A stretch of 55,486 nt of DNA from Dactylosporangium sp. AC04546 (GTDB taxonomy: Bacteria; Actinomycetota; Actinomycetes; Mycobacteriales; Micromonosporaceae), in NCBI RefSeq assembly GCF_022095675.1, contig NZ_JAHYSG010000084.1:1-55486 (forward strand). Direction: 5' to 3'. Shown piece by piece: positions 17,820 through 25,252 of the stretch. The notes under the pieces were generated by a model that had not been told where the DNA came from, did no database searches, and saw nothing but the letters and a program-made list of their open reading frames with translations. The translations under genes and the position numbers were made by a program. Numbering within the stretch: the first letter of the stretch is position 1; each line of letters opens with the position of its first letter.

Positions 17820-18896
17820 ATGATGGACCACGTGATCCGCCGCAACCCACACGCCAGGCACTGGCGGGCCGAGCCCCTGGGCGACCATCCCGCCGAGTTC
17901 CACCGGACGTGGCCCGGCTACGCGCCGACACCCGTCCACGACCTGCCCGCCCTCGCCGCCGAGCTCGGCGTGGGCCGCGTCCTGGTGAAGGACGAGTCGG
18001 CCCGGCTCGGCCTACCGTCGTTCAAGATTCTCGGCGCGTCCTACGCGATCGACCGCGCCCTCGCCGGCCGAGGTGGGCGGCCGCGGCTGGTCGCCGCGAC
18101 CGACGGCAACCACGGCCGGGCCGTCGCGCACGTCGCGCGGCAGCGCGGCCTGCCCGCCGACATCTTCGTGCCCCGGTCCCTGACCGGCGCAGCCAAGGCG
18201 GCGATCACCGGCGAGGGCGCCCGGCTCGTCGAGCTCGACCTGCCCTACGACGACGTCGTCACGGCCGCCGCCGCCCACGCGGAGCAACTCGGCCCGGAGG
18301 GCCTGCTCATCCAGGACACCGCCTGGTCCGGATACACGGACGTGCCGCAATGGATCGTCGACGGCTACTCGACGCTGTTCGAGGAACTCGCCGACCAGCC
18401 CCGGCCGGACCTGGTCGTCGTCCCGGCCGGCGTCGGCTCGCTCGCCCAGGCCGCCGTCCGCCACTTCCGCTCCCGCACCGAGCCAGGGACCGAGCCAGGG
18501 ACCGGGCCGCTCGTCGCGACCGTCGAACCCGAGAACGCACCGGCGATCGTGACCTCCCTGGCGGCCGGCGCGCTCACCAGCGTGCCCACGCGGGACACCG
18601 TGATGACCGGGCTCAACTGCGGCACGCCGTCGGCGAACGCCTGGCCGTACCTGGTCCAGGGTCTCGACGTGGCGGTCACCGTGACCGACGCGGAGGCCGT
18701 CCGGGCCGTCCACGACCTGCGGCGTCAAGGCGTCGACGCCGGACCGTGCGGCGCCGCCGCGCTCGCCGCGGCGCGCATCCTGTGCCAGGACCTCTGCCAG
18801 GACCTCGGAGCCGCGACCACGGTGCTGCTGATCAGCACCGAGGGCCTGGCCGCCAACCCGCTCCCGGGCGACGAGGACGAGGAGGACCAGCCGTGA
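17820..18896 (+). CDS. PLP-dependent enzyme, diaminopropionate ammonia-lyase-like
   Basis: 358 residues of the fold-type II PLP family. PTPVHDLPALAAELGVGRVLVKDESARLGLPSFKILGASYAI holds the lysine expected to bind PLP (SFK). VAATDGNHGRAVAHVAR is the substrate/phosphate loop in the form typical of diaminopropionate ammonia-lyases. A glycine-rich stretch is present as VVPAGVGSLAQA. These enzymes release ammonia and pyruvate from 2,3-diaminopropionate; threonine/serine dehydratase-like activity is the alternative. Two ATGs (17820, 17823) start the gene with no clear ribosome site. The stop overlaps the next gene by 4 bases (GTGA), so the lyase and deacetylase are probably made together. Confidence 0.8.
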   Translation: MMDHVIRRNPHARHWRAEPLGDHPAEFHRTWPGYAPTPVHDLPALAAELGVGRVLVKDESARLGLPSFKILGASYAIDRALAGRGGRPRLVAATDGNHGRAVAHVARQRGLPADIFVPRSLTGAAKAAITGEGARLVELDLPYDDVVTAAAAHAEQLGPEGLLIQDTAWSGYTDVPQWIVDGYSTLFEELADQPRPDLVVVPAGVGSLAQAAVRHFRSRTEPGTEPGTGPLVATVEPENAPAIVTSLAAGALTSVPTRDTVMTGLNCGTPSANAWPYLVQGLDVAVTVTDAEAVRAVHDLRRQGVDAGPCGAAALAAARILCQDLCQDLGAATTVLLISTEGLAANPLPGDEDEEDQP

Positions 18897-20020
18897 TCGG
18901 CGTCGTCGAGCTCACCCGCCAGCTCATCGCCATCGACTCCACCAACCCCGACCTCATTCCCGGCGGCGCCGGGGAGGCCGCCGTCGCCGACTTCGCTGGC
19001 GGATGGCTCACCGAGCGCGGGTTCGAGTGCCACCGCCTGGAGCAGCGGGCGGGGCGGCCGTCGATCGTGGGGGTCGCCCGGGGCAGCGGCGGCGGTCGGT
19101 CGATCATGCTCAACGGGCACCTGGACACGGTCACGCTCGCCGGGTTCGACGGTGAGCCGCTGGTCGCGACCGAGCGGGACGGCAGCCTGTTCGGGCGGGG
19201 TGCGTATGACATGAAGTCCGGCCTCGCGGCCATGATGTGCGCGGCGGCGGCCGTCGCGCGGGAGTCCCACGCCGGCGACGTCCTGGTCGCGCTGGTCGCC
19301 GACGAGGAGTACGCGAGCGCGGGCACCGAGGAGGTCCTCACGCGGTTCCGGGCCGACGGCGCGGTCGTCGCCGAGCCCAGCGGCCTCGACCTCGTCGTCG
19401 CGCACCGCGGGTTCGTGTGGGCCGAGGTCACCATCCACGGCCGGGCCGCCCACGGCTCCCGCCCCGACCTCGGCGTCGACGCCATCGCGAAGGCCGGCCG
19501 GTTCCTCACCGGCCTCGACGAGCTGCAGCGTGCCCTCGCCTCCCGGCCGCCGCACCCGCTGCTCGGCACCGGCAACATCCACGCGTCGCTGATCTCGGGC
19601 GGCGAGGAGCTGTCCAGCTACCCGGCCCGGTGCACGATCGGGCTGGAGCGCCGCACGGTCCCCGGCGAGGACGCGGCCACGGTCGAGCGGGAGCTGCGGG
19701 CCGTGCTCGACGCGACCACCGAGCACGGGTATGACCTGGCGATCACCTTCGAGCGGCAGCCGTTCCGGGCCGGCGACTCCGCGATCGTGGCCGATCTGCG
19801 CGCGGCGGCCACCGCCCACCTGGGCCGGCCGCCGACCGAGCGGGGCGAGCCGTTCTGGACCGACTGCGCGCTGCTCGAGGCGGCCGGCATCCCCGCTGTG
19901 CTGTTCGGCGTCGACGGCGGCGGGGCCCACGCCGCCGTCGAGTGGGTGACCCTCGACTCGCTGCACCGGACGACGGCGATCCTGACCGACACCATCCGCA
20001 TGTTCACGTCATCCAGATGA
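18893..20020 (+). CDS. M20-family metallopeptidase/deacetylase (ArgE/DapE-like)
   Basis: 375 residues from a GTG that overlaps the upstream TGA. Zinc-binding signatures of the M20 family are present: LNGHLDT (first His), RGAYDMKSGLA (bridging Asp), ADEEYAS (catalytic Glu and Glu ligand), EPSGL and a final His in GGGAHAAVEW. A dimerisation-domain motif GRAAHGSRPDLG is present. The family removes acyl groups from N-acyl amino acids or cleaves small amides. Beside a diaminopropionate lyase-like enzyme it may release the free amino acid used by that lyase; this link is inference. Confidence 0.87.
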   Translation: MIGVVELTRQLIAIDSTNPDLIPGGAGEAAVADFAGGWLTERGFECHRLEQRAGRPSIVGVARGSGGGRSIMLNGHLDTVTLAGFDGEPLVATERDGSLFGRGAYDMKSGLAAMMCAAAAVARESHAGDVLVALVADEEYASAGTEEVLTRFRADGAVVAEPSGLDLVVAHRGFVWAEVTIHGRAAHGSRPDLGVDAIAKAGRFLTGLDELQRALASRPPHPLLGTGNIHASLISGGEELSSYPARCTIGLERRTVPGEDAATVERELRAVLDATTEHGYDLAITFERQPFRAGDSAIVADLRAAATAHLGRPPTERGEPFWTDCALLEAAGIPAVLFGVDGGGAHAAVEWVTLDSLHRTTAILTDTIRMFTSSR

Positions 20021-20025
20021 TGACG
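20007..20025. promoter_or_regulatory. Candidate operator at the start of the TetR gene
   Basis: CGTCATC-CAGAT-GATGACG is a perfect 7-bp inverted repeat 14 bases before the TetR GTG start, overlapping the deacetylase stop. Position and symmetry fit an autoregulatory TetR operator. Confidence 0.4.
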
Positions 20026-20039
20026 GTATCCTGCGGGGC

Positions 20040-21284
20040 GTGCCCCGCCTCAGCCGCAGCGACCAGCAGGAACGCAACCGCGCCCGGATCGTCGACGCCG
20101 CCCGCCGCGAGTTCGCCGAGCACGGCTACCGCGAGGCGCGCATCGACGCCATCGCCGACCGCGCGGAACTCACCCGGGGCGCGGTCTACTCCAACTTTCC
20201 CGGCAAACGCGCGCTGTACTTCGAGGTGCTCGCCGCCGACGCCGATGCCGCCGTCCCGGCACCGGCCGATGCCAGCGCCGACACCAGCCCCGGCACGAGC
20301 GCCGACACGAACTCCAACACGAGGCCCGACGCGCGGCCCGACGCGCGGCCCGACGCGCGGCCCGACGCGCGGCCCGGCACGAACCCCGGCACGAACCCCG
20401 GCACCATCCCCGGCACGAGCGCGAACACGAACCCCAACACGAGGCCAGGGACGAGCGCCGGCACGGTCCGCGACGCGCTCGGCAACCTGGCCCGCGAGTG
20501 GGTCGCTCGCCTGCCGTTCACCACCCGCACCGACGCCTCGCTGCTCGGCCTCGAGCTGATGGCCGAGGTCGCCGCCGACCAGCTCACGCGCCTGCCGTTC
20601 GCGCAGCTCAAGCTCCTCGACGCGGTCGTGCTGGGGCTCGCGTTCGAGCACCTCGACAGCCACCGCGACGACGGCGGCGGCCGCAGGAGCCTGGTCCGGC
20701 TCGCCCAGGCCGCGCTGACCCTGCTGCACGGCACCGCACAGCTGGCCGCCGCCGCGCCCGGGTTCGGCGACCCGTTCGACACCGTCCGCGCCTGCCAAGC
20801 TCTCGCCGACCTCGACCTCGACCAGCGCAATCGTCGGCCGATCCCGCTCGACGGCGCGCCGGTACACCGGCCGGACCCGGCACCGAAGTGGTGGATGCCG
20901 GCCGCCGTGGACCATCTCGGCACCGGGCCGCTCGCCCCGCACGACGGTGTCGTCGCGATCCTCGGGATGCACCGCCTCGCGCACGTCGAGGACGCGCTGC
21001 GGGCCGGCCACGAGACGACCCTCGCCGTCGTCACCGGCCAGCCCGCCGAGCTCGCGCCGCTGGCCCGGCTGTCCCTCGCCGAACTGCGCAACCACCTGCG
21101 CCGCGCGGTGCCCGCCAAGCACTGGCCCGCCCTGCACGTCGTCGTCGACGACCAGGGCATCCTGGCCCGCGGCGCCGGGCTCGACACGCTCAGCGACACC
21201 ACCGAGACGGCGCTGCGCGTGCAGGACGGCCGGATCGTGGCGCGGTCCGACGGCTGGGGCGCCTGCGGCTCGGTCGCCGACTGA
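20040..21284 (+). CDS. TetR-family regulator with repeat linker and large C-terminal domain
   Basis: 414 residues, twice the usual TetR size. Residues 1-65 are a standard helix-turn-helix domain (RARIVDAARREFAEHGYREARIDAIADRAELTRGAVYSNFPGKRALYFEVL). Residues 70-142 are a low-complexity Pro/Thr/Asp/Asn/Gly linker built from tetrapeptide repeats. A helical ligand-type domain follows (about 143-270). The last ~110 residues (VAILGMHRLAHVEDALRAG...LHVVVDDQGILARGAGLDTL) look like a thioredoxin-like strand-helix pattern without cysteines, a weak call. GTG start; it follows the deacetylase by 19 bases, so it may control the lyase/deacetylase pair. Confidence 0.82.
   Translation: MPRLSRSDQQERNRARIVDAARREFAEHGYREARIDAIADRAELTRGAVYSNFPGKRALYFEVLAADADAAVPAPADASADTSPGTSADTNSNTRPDARPDARPDARPDARPGTNPGTNPGTIPGTSANTNPNTRPGTSAGTVRDALGNLAREWVARLPFTTRTDASLLGLELMAEVAADQLTRLPFAQLKLLDAVVLGLAFEHLDSHRDDGGGRRSLVRLAQAALTLLHGTAQLAAAAPGFGDPFDTVRACQALADLDLDQRNRRPIPLDGAPVHRPDPAPKWWMPAAVDHLGTGPLAPHDGVVAILGMHRLAHVEDALRAGHETTLAVVTGQPAELAPLARLSLAELRNHLRRAVPAKHWPALHVVVDDQGILARGAGLDTLSDTTETALRVQDGRIVARSDGWGACGSVAD
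20325..20432 (+). repeat. 12-bp in-frame tandem repeats in the TetR linker
   Basis: Four copies of CCCGACGCGCGG encode Pro-Asp-Ala-Arg repeated. They are followed by degenerate copies of a second 12-base unit encoding Pro-Gly-Thr-Asn/Ile/Ser. The unit is a multiple of three, so copy number can change without breaking the frame. Confidence 0.85.
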
Positions 21285-21303
21285 GGCAGGTCCTGCCGAT
21301 CAG

Positions 21304-21480
21304 GTCGAGCCGCGACGAAAGCCGACCATGTGGAGCCGCGGCGAAAGGCCGACGATGCCCTGCCGCGGCCAGCGGCCGACGATGCCGTGCCGTGGCGAAA
21401 AGCCGACCATGTCGAGCCGCGGCCAAAGGCCGGCCATGCTGTGCCGCGGCGAAAAGCCGGCATGCCGGGCCGTGGCGAGA
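21304..21480. repeat. 27-bp imperfect tandem repeat, about 6.5 copies, between convergent genes
   Basis: Units of 26-27 bases start at 21304, e.g. GTGGAGCCGCGGCG... with the common core GCCGCGGCGAAAGGCCGACCAT. Successive units differ at several places and the last is partial. It lies wholly between the TetR stop and the stop of the XRE-cupin gene. Both strands stay open because the period is a multiple of three, giving spurious nine-residue repeats. No spacers, so not CRISPR. Confidence 0.85.
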
Positions 21481-21499
21481 ACTGGCCGGCGGGACCGGC

Positions 21500-22069
21500 C
21501 TACGCCGGCTCGGCAGCGCCGCGCTTCGGGCGGGCCCGCACGTGCAGCCGCTCCCCCTGCGGCCCGAACAGGCTCAGCACCTCCGTCGTCCCCGGACCCG
21601 GATTGCCGAACCAGTGCGGCACGTGCGTGTCGAACTCCGCGACCTCGCCCTCGCCCAGCATCACGTCGTGCTCGCCCAGCACCAGCCGCAGTCGGCCGGC
21701 CAGCACGTACAGCCACTCGTACCCCTCGTGCACCCGCGGCGTACAGTCGCCACCCGGCGTCCCAGGTGGATAGACCAGCTTGAACGCCTGCACTCCGCCT
21801 GGCCGGCGGCTCAGGGGCATGTACGTCACCCCGCCGCGCACCACCGGCCGCGCATGCACCCGCGGATCCCCCGTCGGCGGCGCCCCGACCAGGTCGTCCA
21901 GCGTCACCCGGTGCACCCGCGCGAGCGGCAGCAGCAGCTCCAGCGTCGGCTTGCGCTGCCCGAGCTCCAGCCGCGACAGCGTGCTCACCGAGATCCCCGT
22001 CTCCGCCGACAGCTCGGCGAGCGTCGTCTCCCCGCGCAGCGCCCGCAGCCGCGCCCCCACCTGATCCAT
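21500..22069 (-). CDS. XRE-family regulator with C-terminal cupin domain
   Basis: 189 residues. Residues 1-60 are a lambda-repressor-like helix-turn-helix (MDQVGARLRALRGETTLAELSAETGISVSTLSRLELGQRKPTLELLL). Residues 110-180 are a cupin barrel (HEGYEWLYVLAGRLRLVLGEHDVMLGEGEVAEFDTHVPHWFGNPG), which in this family senses a small ligand. I chose ATG 22069 because it begins at the helix-turn-helix; the open frame upstream runs into the divergent gene. It is divergent from the flavoprotein gene, with a palindrome in the 58-base gap, so it probably controls both. The last residues run into the tandem-repeat region only after the stop. Confidence 0.92.
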   Translation of the reverse strand: MDQVGARLRALRGETTLAELSAETGISVSTLSRLELGQRKPTLELLLPLARVHRVTLDDLVGAPPTGDPRVHARPVVRGGVTYMPLSRRPGGVQAFKLVYPPGTPGGDCTPRVHEGYEWLYVLAGRLRLVLGEHDVMLGEGEVAEFDTHVPHWFGNPGPGTTEVLSLFGPQGERLHVRARPKRGAAEPA

Positions 22070-22080
22070 TTCGCCATTCT

Positions 22081-22096
22081 GGCAAGAACCTTTGCC
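22081..22096. promoter_or_regulatory. Candidate operator between XRE-cupin and flavoprotein genes
   Basis: GGCAA-GAACCT-TTGCC is a perfect 5-bp inverted repeat with a 6-base spacer, 12 bases from the regulator start and 32 from the flavoprotein start. It is the only clear dyad in the gap. Confidence 0.5.
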
Positions 22097-22127
22097 GGTC
22101 GCCCACCCCCGCGCGCACAGTCGGCCC

Positions 22128-23030
22128 ATGAGACATGACGTGGTCATCATCGGCGGCGGCGCGGCCGGCCTCAGCGGCGCGCTCACCCTCGCCCGCGCCC
22201 GCCGCGAACCGCTGGTCATCGACGCCGGCCAGCCTCGCAACGCCCCGGCCGCCAACGTGCACAACTACCTCGGCCGCGAGCACACCCCACCAGGAGAGCT
22301 GCTCTCGATCGGTCGGTCCGAGATTCAACGGTACGGCGGGAGCTTCCTGACCGGCACCGTCACCGACGCCGACCGGCTCGACGACGGCGCCTTCCGGCTC
22401 ACGCTCGACGACGGGACCAGCGTGGAGGCGCGCCGCCTGCTGGTCACCACCGGACTGGTCGACGAGCTCCCCGAGATCCCCGGCGTCGCCGAACGGTGGG
22501 GACGCACGGTGCTGCACTGCCCGTACTGCCACGGCTGGGAGGTCCGCGACCAGCCCGTCGGCATCATCGCCACCAGCCCCCTCGCTGTCCACGGCGCGAT
22601 GATGTGGGGGCAGTGGACCGGCGACGTGACGCTGTTCCTGCACGAGCGCCCGCTCCCGTCGCCGGAGGAGACGGCCCGGCTGGAGGCCCGCGGCGTCCGG
22701 ATCGTCACGGGCCGGGTGGCTGCGGTGGAGGACGAGGGCGTGCGGATGGCCTCGGGCGAGCTGGTCCCCCGCGCCGCGGTGGTCGTGCAGTCCCGGATGA
22801 CGGCCCGGGCCGCGTTCCTGGAGCGGCTGGGCCTGAAACCGACCCCGATGGAGATGGCGGGCGAGGTCATCGGCACGTACATCGCCGCCGACCCGATGGG
22901 CGCCACCGACGTCCCCGGCATCTGGGTGGCCGGCAACGTGAGCGACCTGATGGCCCAGGTGATCGTGGCCGCGGGCGCCGGCCTGAAGGCGGCTGCGGCC
23001 ATCAACGCCGACCTGATCCAGTCCGAGTAG
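22128..23030 (+). CDS. Thioredoxin-reductase-like FAD/NAD(P) oxidoreductase
   Basis: 300 residues. The FAD-binding Rossmann motif VVIIGGGAAGLSGALTLARAR sits at the N-terminus. A redox-type CPYCHGWE follows at about residue 130, and AGNVSDLMAQVIVAAGAGLKAA is the closing FAD-contact motif (usually GD; here GN). This is the small actinobacterial group of thioredoxin reductase-like proteins that accompany XRE-cupin regulators. The second nucleotide-binding motif is degenerate (VGIIATSPLAVHGA in place of GGGxxA/G), so the electron donor is uncertain. ATG at 22128 begins the FAD motif directly. Confidence 0.88.
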   Translation: MRHDVVIIGGGAAGLSGALTLARARREPLVIDAGQPRNAPAANVHNYLGREHTPPGELLSIGRSEIQRYGGSFLTGTVTDADRLDDGAFRLTLDDGTSVEARRLLVTTGLVDELPEIPGVAERWGRTVLHCPYCHGWEVRDQPVGIIATSPLAVHGAMMWGQWTGDVTLFLHERPLPSPEETARLEARGVRIVTGRVAAVEDEGVRMASGELVPRAAVVVQSRMTARAAFLERLGLKPTPMEMAGEVIGTYIAADPMGATDVPGIWVAGNVSDLMAQVIVAAGAGLKAAAAINADLIQSE

Positions 23031-23042
23031 CACGCCTCGAGG

Positions 23043-23078
23043 GGCTTCTCGCGTCGATCGGCTCCGACGCGAGAAGCC
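23043..23078. terminator. Perfect 14-bp stem-loop after the flavoprotein gene
   Basis: GGCTTCTCGCGTCG (23043-23056) pairs with CGACGCGAGAAGCC (23065-23078) around an 8-base loop. The hairpin starts 12 bases after the flavoprotein stop and is followed by GATTTGG. It is one of the strongest hairpins in the window. Confidence 0.8.
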
Positions 23079-23139
23079 GATTTGGTGTGGTACGCCCCGT
23101 CGCGTCCAGCGTCCTAGGAAACTAGGTTGTCAGCCACGG

Positions 23140-23294
23140 AAGGAGCACGGCAACGGGAGAAAGGGCGGAGGCAAAAGCGGCAGCGGGAGAAAGGGGCGGC
23201 CGAGGCGGCGGCCGGAGGCGAGGGCGAGGGCGGAGGAAGCCGGAACGGAGTGGCGGAAGCGGCTGCAACGGAAGCGGCGGCAACCGCGCGGCCG
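23140..23294 (+). other. Purine-rich G/A tract in intergenic DNA
   Basis: The plus strand is almost all G and A with runs such as GGGAGAAAGGGCGGAGGC and GCGGGAGAAAGGGGCGG, and contains several GGG/GGGG runs. It lies downstream of the TetR stop (minus strand). It is not coding on either strand by composition (it reads as poly-Pro/Arg). It may form a quadruplex or purine-strand structure or be a degenerate repeat. Confidence 0.5.
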
Positions 23295-23873
23295 TCAGCC
23301 GGCCCGCAGCAGCGCCCGCGCGGCGCGCTTCGCGGACTCGGCCGCGCGGCGGTCGCCGTGGTGGTCGGCCACCGTCGTCGCGCCCGCGACCAGGATCAGC
23401 AGCTGCCTGCCCGTCTCCACCGGGTCCGCGACCCCGGCCCGCTCGGCGATGCCCGTGAGCAGGTCCAGGCGCCGGTCGAGGTGGCGCGCCGCGACCGCCC
23501 GCGGCGGGTCCTGGTGGTGCTGGGCCGCCGCGTTGAGGATCGCGCAGCCGCGGAACCCCGGCTCCGCGTGCCAGCCGGCGAGCGCGTCGAACACCGCGTC
23601 GAGCTGCGCGTACGGGTCGTCGCCGGCCGCCTCCGCCGCCGCGCGCAGCCAGGCCGTCACGCGGTCGCTGCGCCGCTCCAGCACCGCCCGGACCAGGCCC
23701 TCCTTCGAGCCGAAGTGGCGGTACAGCGTCTCCTTGGACGCCCCCACGGCCTGGCACAGCTCGGCCACGCCGATCCCGTCGAGGCCCCGCTCGTAGAACA
23801 GGCCCGTGGCCTTGGCCAGGATGTCGGCCCTGGTCCGATCGGGATCGAGCGCTGCGCCCTTCGCCACCGGCAT
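23295..23873 (-). CDS. TetR/AcrR-family transcriptional regulator
   Basis: 192 residues. Helix-turn-helix: RADILAKATGLFYERGLDGIGVAELCQAVGASKETLYRHFGSKEGLVRAVLERR. The C-terminal half is helical and carries GFRGCAILNAAAQ, typical of the TetR subgroup with a conserved Cys in helix 6. It is transcribed away from the purine tract, 69 bases downstream of the small unknown gene on the same strand. A half-conserved palindrome just upstream suggests autoregulation. Target genes are not evident. Confidence 0.93.
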   Translation of the reverse strand: MPVAKGAALDPDRTRADILAKATGLFYERGLDGIGVAELCQAVGASKETLYRHFGSKEGLVRAVLERRSDRVTAWLRAAAEAAGDDPYAQLDAVFDALAGWHAEPGFRGCAILNAAAQHHQDPPRAVAARHLDRRLDLLTGIAERAGVADPVETGRQLLILVAGATTVADHHGDRRAAESAKRAARALLRAG

Positions 23874-23883
23874 GCGGATATGG

Positions 23884-23899
23884 TACCGACCGGTTCGAT
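23884..23899. promoter_or_regulatory. Candidate TetR operator
   Basis: TACCGACCGGTTCGAT lies 11 bases upstream of the TetR start. It matches 12 of 16 positions of the palindrome TACCGACCGGTCGGTA, which resembles a known class of TetR operator; the right arm is degenerate. Confidence 0.35.
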
Positions 23900-23942
23900 C
23901 ACCTGCTACCGTGACGTTCCTGAGCGGGGGCTGACCGTCCTC

Positions 23943-24224
23943 TCAGGACTGTGCGTTGAGCTGCTCCGCGACCCGGGTGGCCGCCTCCGGGAGCAGCTCA
24001 CGGGACCAGCCCTCGCCGGTCCAGTCGGCCTCGGCCGTGGTGTCGACCAGTTCGGCGTGGCTGAGGAGCACCACGGCGCCGTCGGCGAGGACCGTGCCCA
24101 CCGCGACGCCGTCGGGCTCCGTCCGCCAGAACTTCGAGCCGTCCTTCACCACCAGCGCGGTCCGCGGGTCGCAGCCGGAGAGGTGTGCGACGTCGTGCGT
24201 GGTGATGGTGACGCCTGCGGGCAT
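23943..24224 (-). CDS. Small protein of unknown function
   Basis: 93 residues, ATG with GGAG upstream. No family recognised. It reads like a compact soluble domain: MPAGVTITTHDVAHLSGCDPRTALVVKDGSKFWRTEPDG, then a hydrophobic AVVLLSHAEL and a C-terminal acidic helix (LLPEAATRVAEQL). It is divergent from the LigD-like gene, 77 bases away. Codon use fits its neighbours, so it is probably a real gene. Confidence 0.65.
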   Translation of the reverse strand: MPAGVTITTHDVAHLSGCDPRTALVVKDGSKFWRTEPDGVAVGTVLADGAVVLLSHAELVDTTAEADWTGEGWSRELLPEAATRVAEQLNAQS

Positions 24225-24301
24225 GGTGGTTCGCTCCTCACGGGGGTGGGCCGGGCTCCACGATCGTAGAGAGTCCGATCACGCGAAGGTACGGTGGCAC
24301 G

Positions 24302-25252
24302 GTGAGCACCTCCGAGGAGCGCGACGGGGTCGCCCTCACCAACCTGGACCAGCCGCTGTTCGAAGGGGCCGGGGCGACCAAGCGCGACCTGGTCGACTAC
24401 CTCGACGCGGTCCACGAACGCCTGATCCGGGTGCTGCACGACCGGCCGCTGTCGGTCGTGCGCATCATGCGGGGCCAGGAACAGTTCATGCAGAAGAACG
24501 TCCCCAAGTACACGCCCGACTGGGTGCGCACGGTGCGGATGTGGGCCGAGTCCTCCCAGCGCGAGGTGGCTTACGCGCTGTGCAACGACCGCCGGACGTT
24601 GCTGTGGTTCGGCAACCAGCGGGCGGTGGAGTACCACCCGACCCTCGTGCGCACGCCCGACTGGACCCACACCACGCACCTGGTGCTCGACCTCGACCCG
24701 CCCGAGGGTGACGCGTTCGGCACCGCCGTCGCCGCCGCCCGGCTCGTGCGCACGGTGCTCACCGAGGCCGGTCTCGAGGGCGCGGTGAAGACGAGCGGCG
24801 CCAAGGGGCTGCACGTGTTCGTGCCGATCGACGGCCACTGGCCGATCGACGACGTCGCCGCGGCGACCCGGGCGGTCGCGGCGCGGGCCGAGCGGCTCGA
24901 CCCGGACCTGGCCACCACCGCGTTCATCCGCGAGGACCGGCACGGCAAGGTGTTCCTCGACCCGACCCGGGCCGGCGGCGCGACCGTGGTCGCCGCGTAC
25001 AGCCCGCGCCTGCGCCCCGGGGTCCCCGTCTCGTTCCCGCTGTCCTGGGACGCGCTCGACGACGTGCGGCCGGCCGACTTCACCGTCCACACCGCGCCCG
25101 CGCTGCTCGGCGCGGCCGACCCATGGAGCGAGCAGATGCCGCAGCCGCAACGCCTCCCCGACGACCTGATCGCCGAGGGCCGCACCATCCCGATCCCTCG
25201 GGTGCAGGCGATGCACGAGGGCCGGCGGCGCAAGCGGGCGGCGCAGTCGTGA
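24302..25252 (+). CDS. LigD-type DNA polymerase/primase domain protein (stand-alone PolDom)
   Basis: 316 residues matching the archaeo-eukaryotic primase-like polymerase domain of bacterial NHEJ ligase LigD. It has LVLDLDPPEGDAFG with the metal-binding Asp-x-Asp, KTSGAKGLHVFVPI, the substrate-binding strand, and FLDPTRAGGATVVAAYSPRLRPGVPVSFPLSWDAL, the conserved C-terminal block. It lacks the ligase and phosphoesterase domains, as is common in actinobacteria that split LigD. The family adds ribonucleotides during end joining. GTG start at 24302. No Ku or ligase gene is nearby. The stop overlaps the GrpB-family gene by 4 bases. Confidence 0.92.
   Translation: MSTSEERDGVALTNLDQPLFEGAGATKRDLVDYLDAVHERLIRVLHDRPLSVVRIMRGQEQFMQKNVPKYTPDWVRTVRMWAESSQREVAYALCNDRRTLLWFGNQRAVEYHPTLVRTPDWTHTTHLVLDLDPPEGDAFGTAVAAARLVRTVLTEAGLEGAVKTSGAKGLHVFVPIDGHWPIDDVAAATRAVAARAERLDPDLATTAFIREDRHGKVFLDPTRAGGATVVAAYSPRLRPGVPVSFPLSWDALDDVRPADFTVHTAPALLGAADPWSEQMPQPQRLPDDLIAEGRTIPIPRVQAMHEGRRRKRAAQS

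Noticed and set aside
20325..20432. CRISPR or VNTR outside genes
   Set aside because: It is an in-frame 12-base coding repeat in the TetR linker.
21304..21480. CRISPR-like array
   Set aside because: The units are contiguous and diverged, with no spacers, leader or cas genes; it is a simple tandem repeat.
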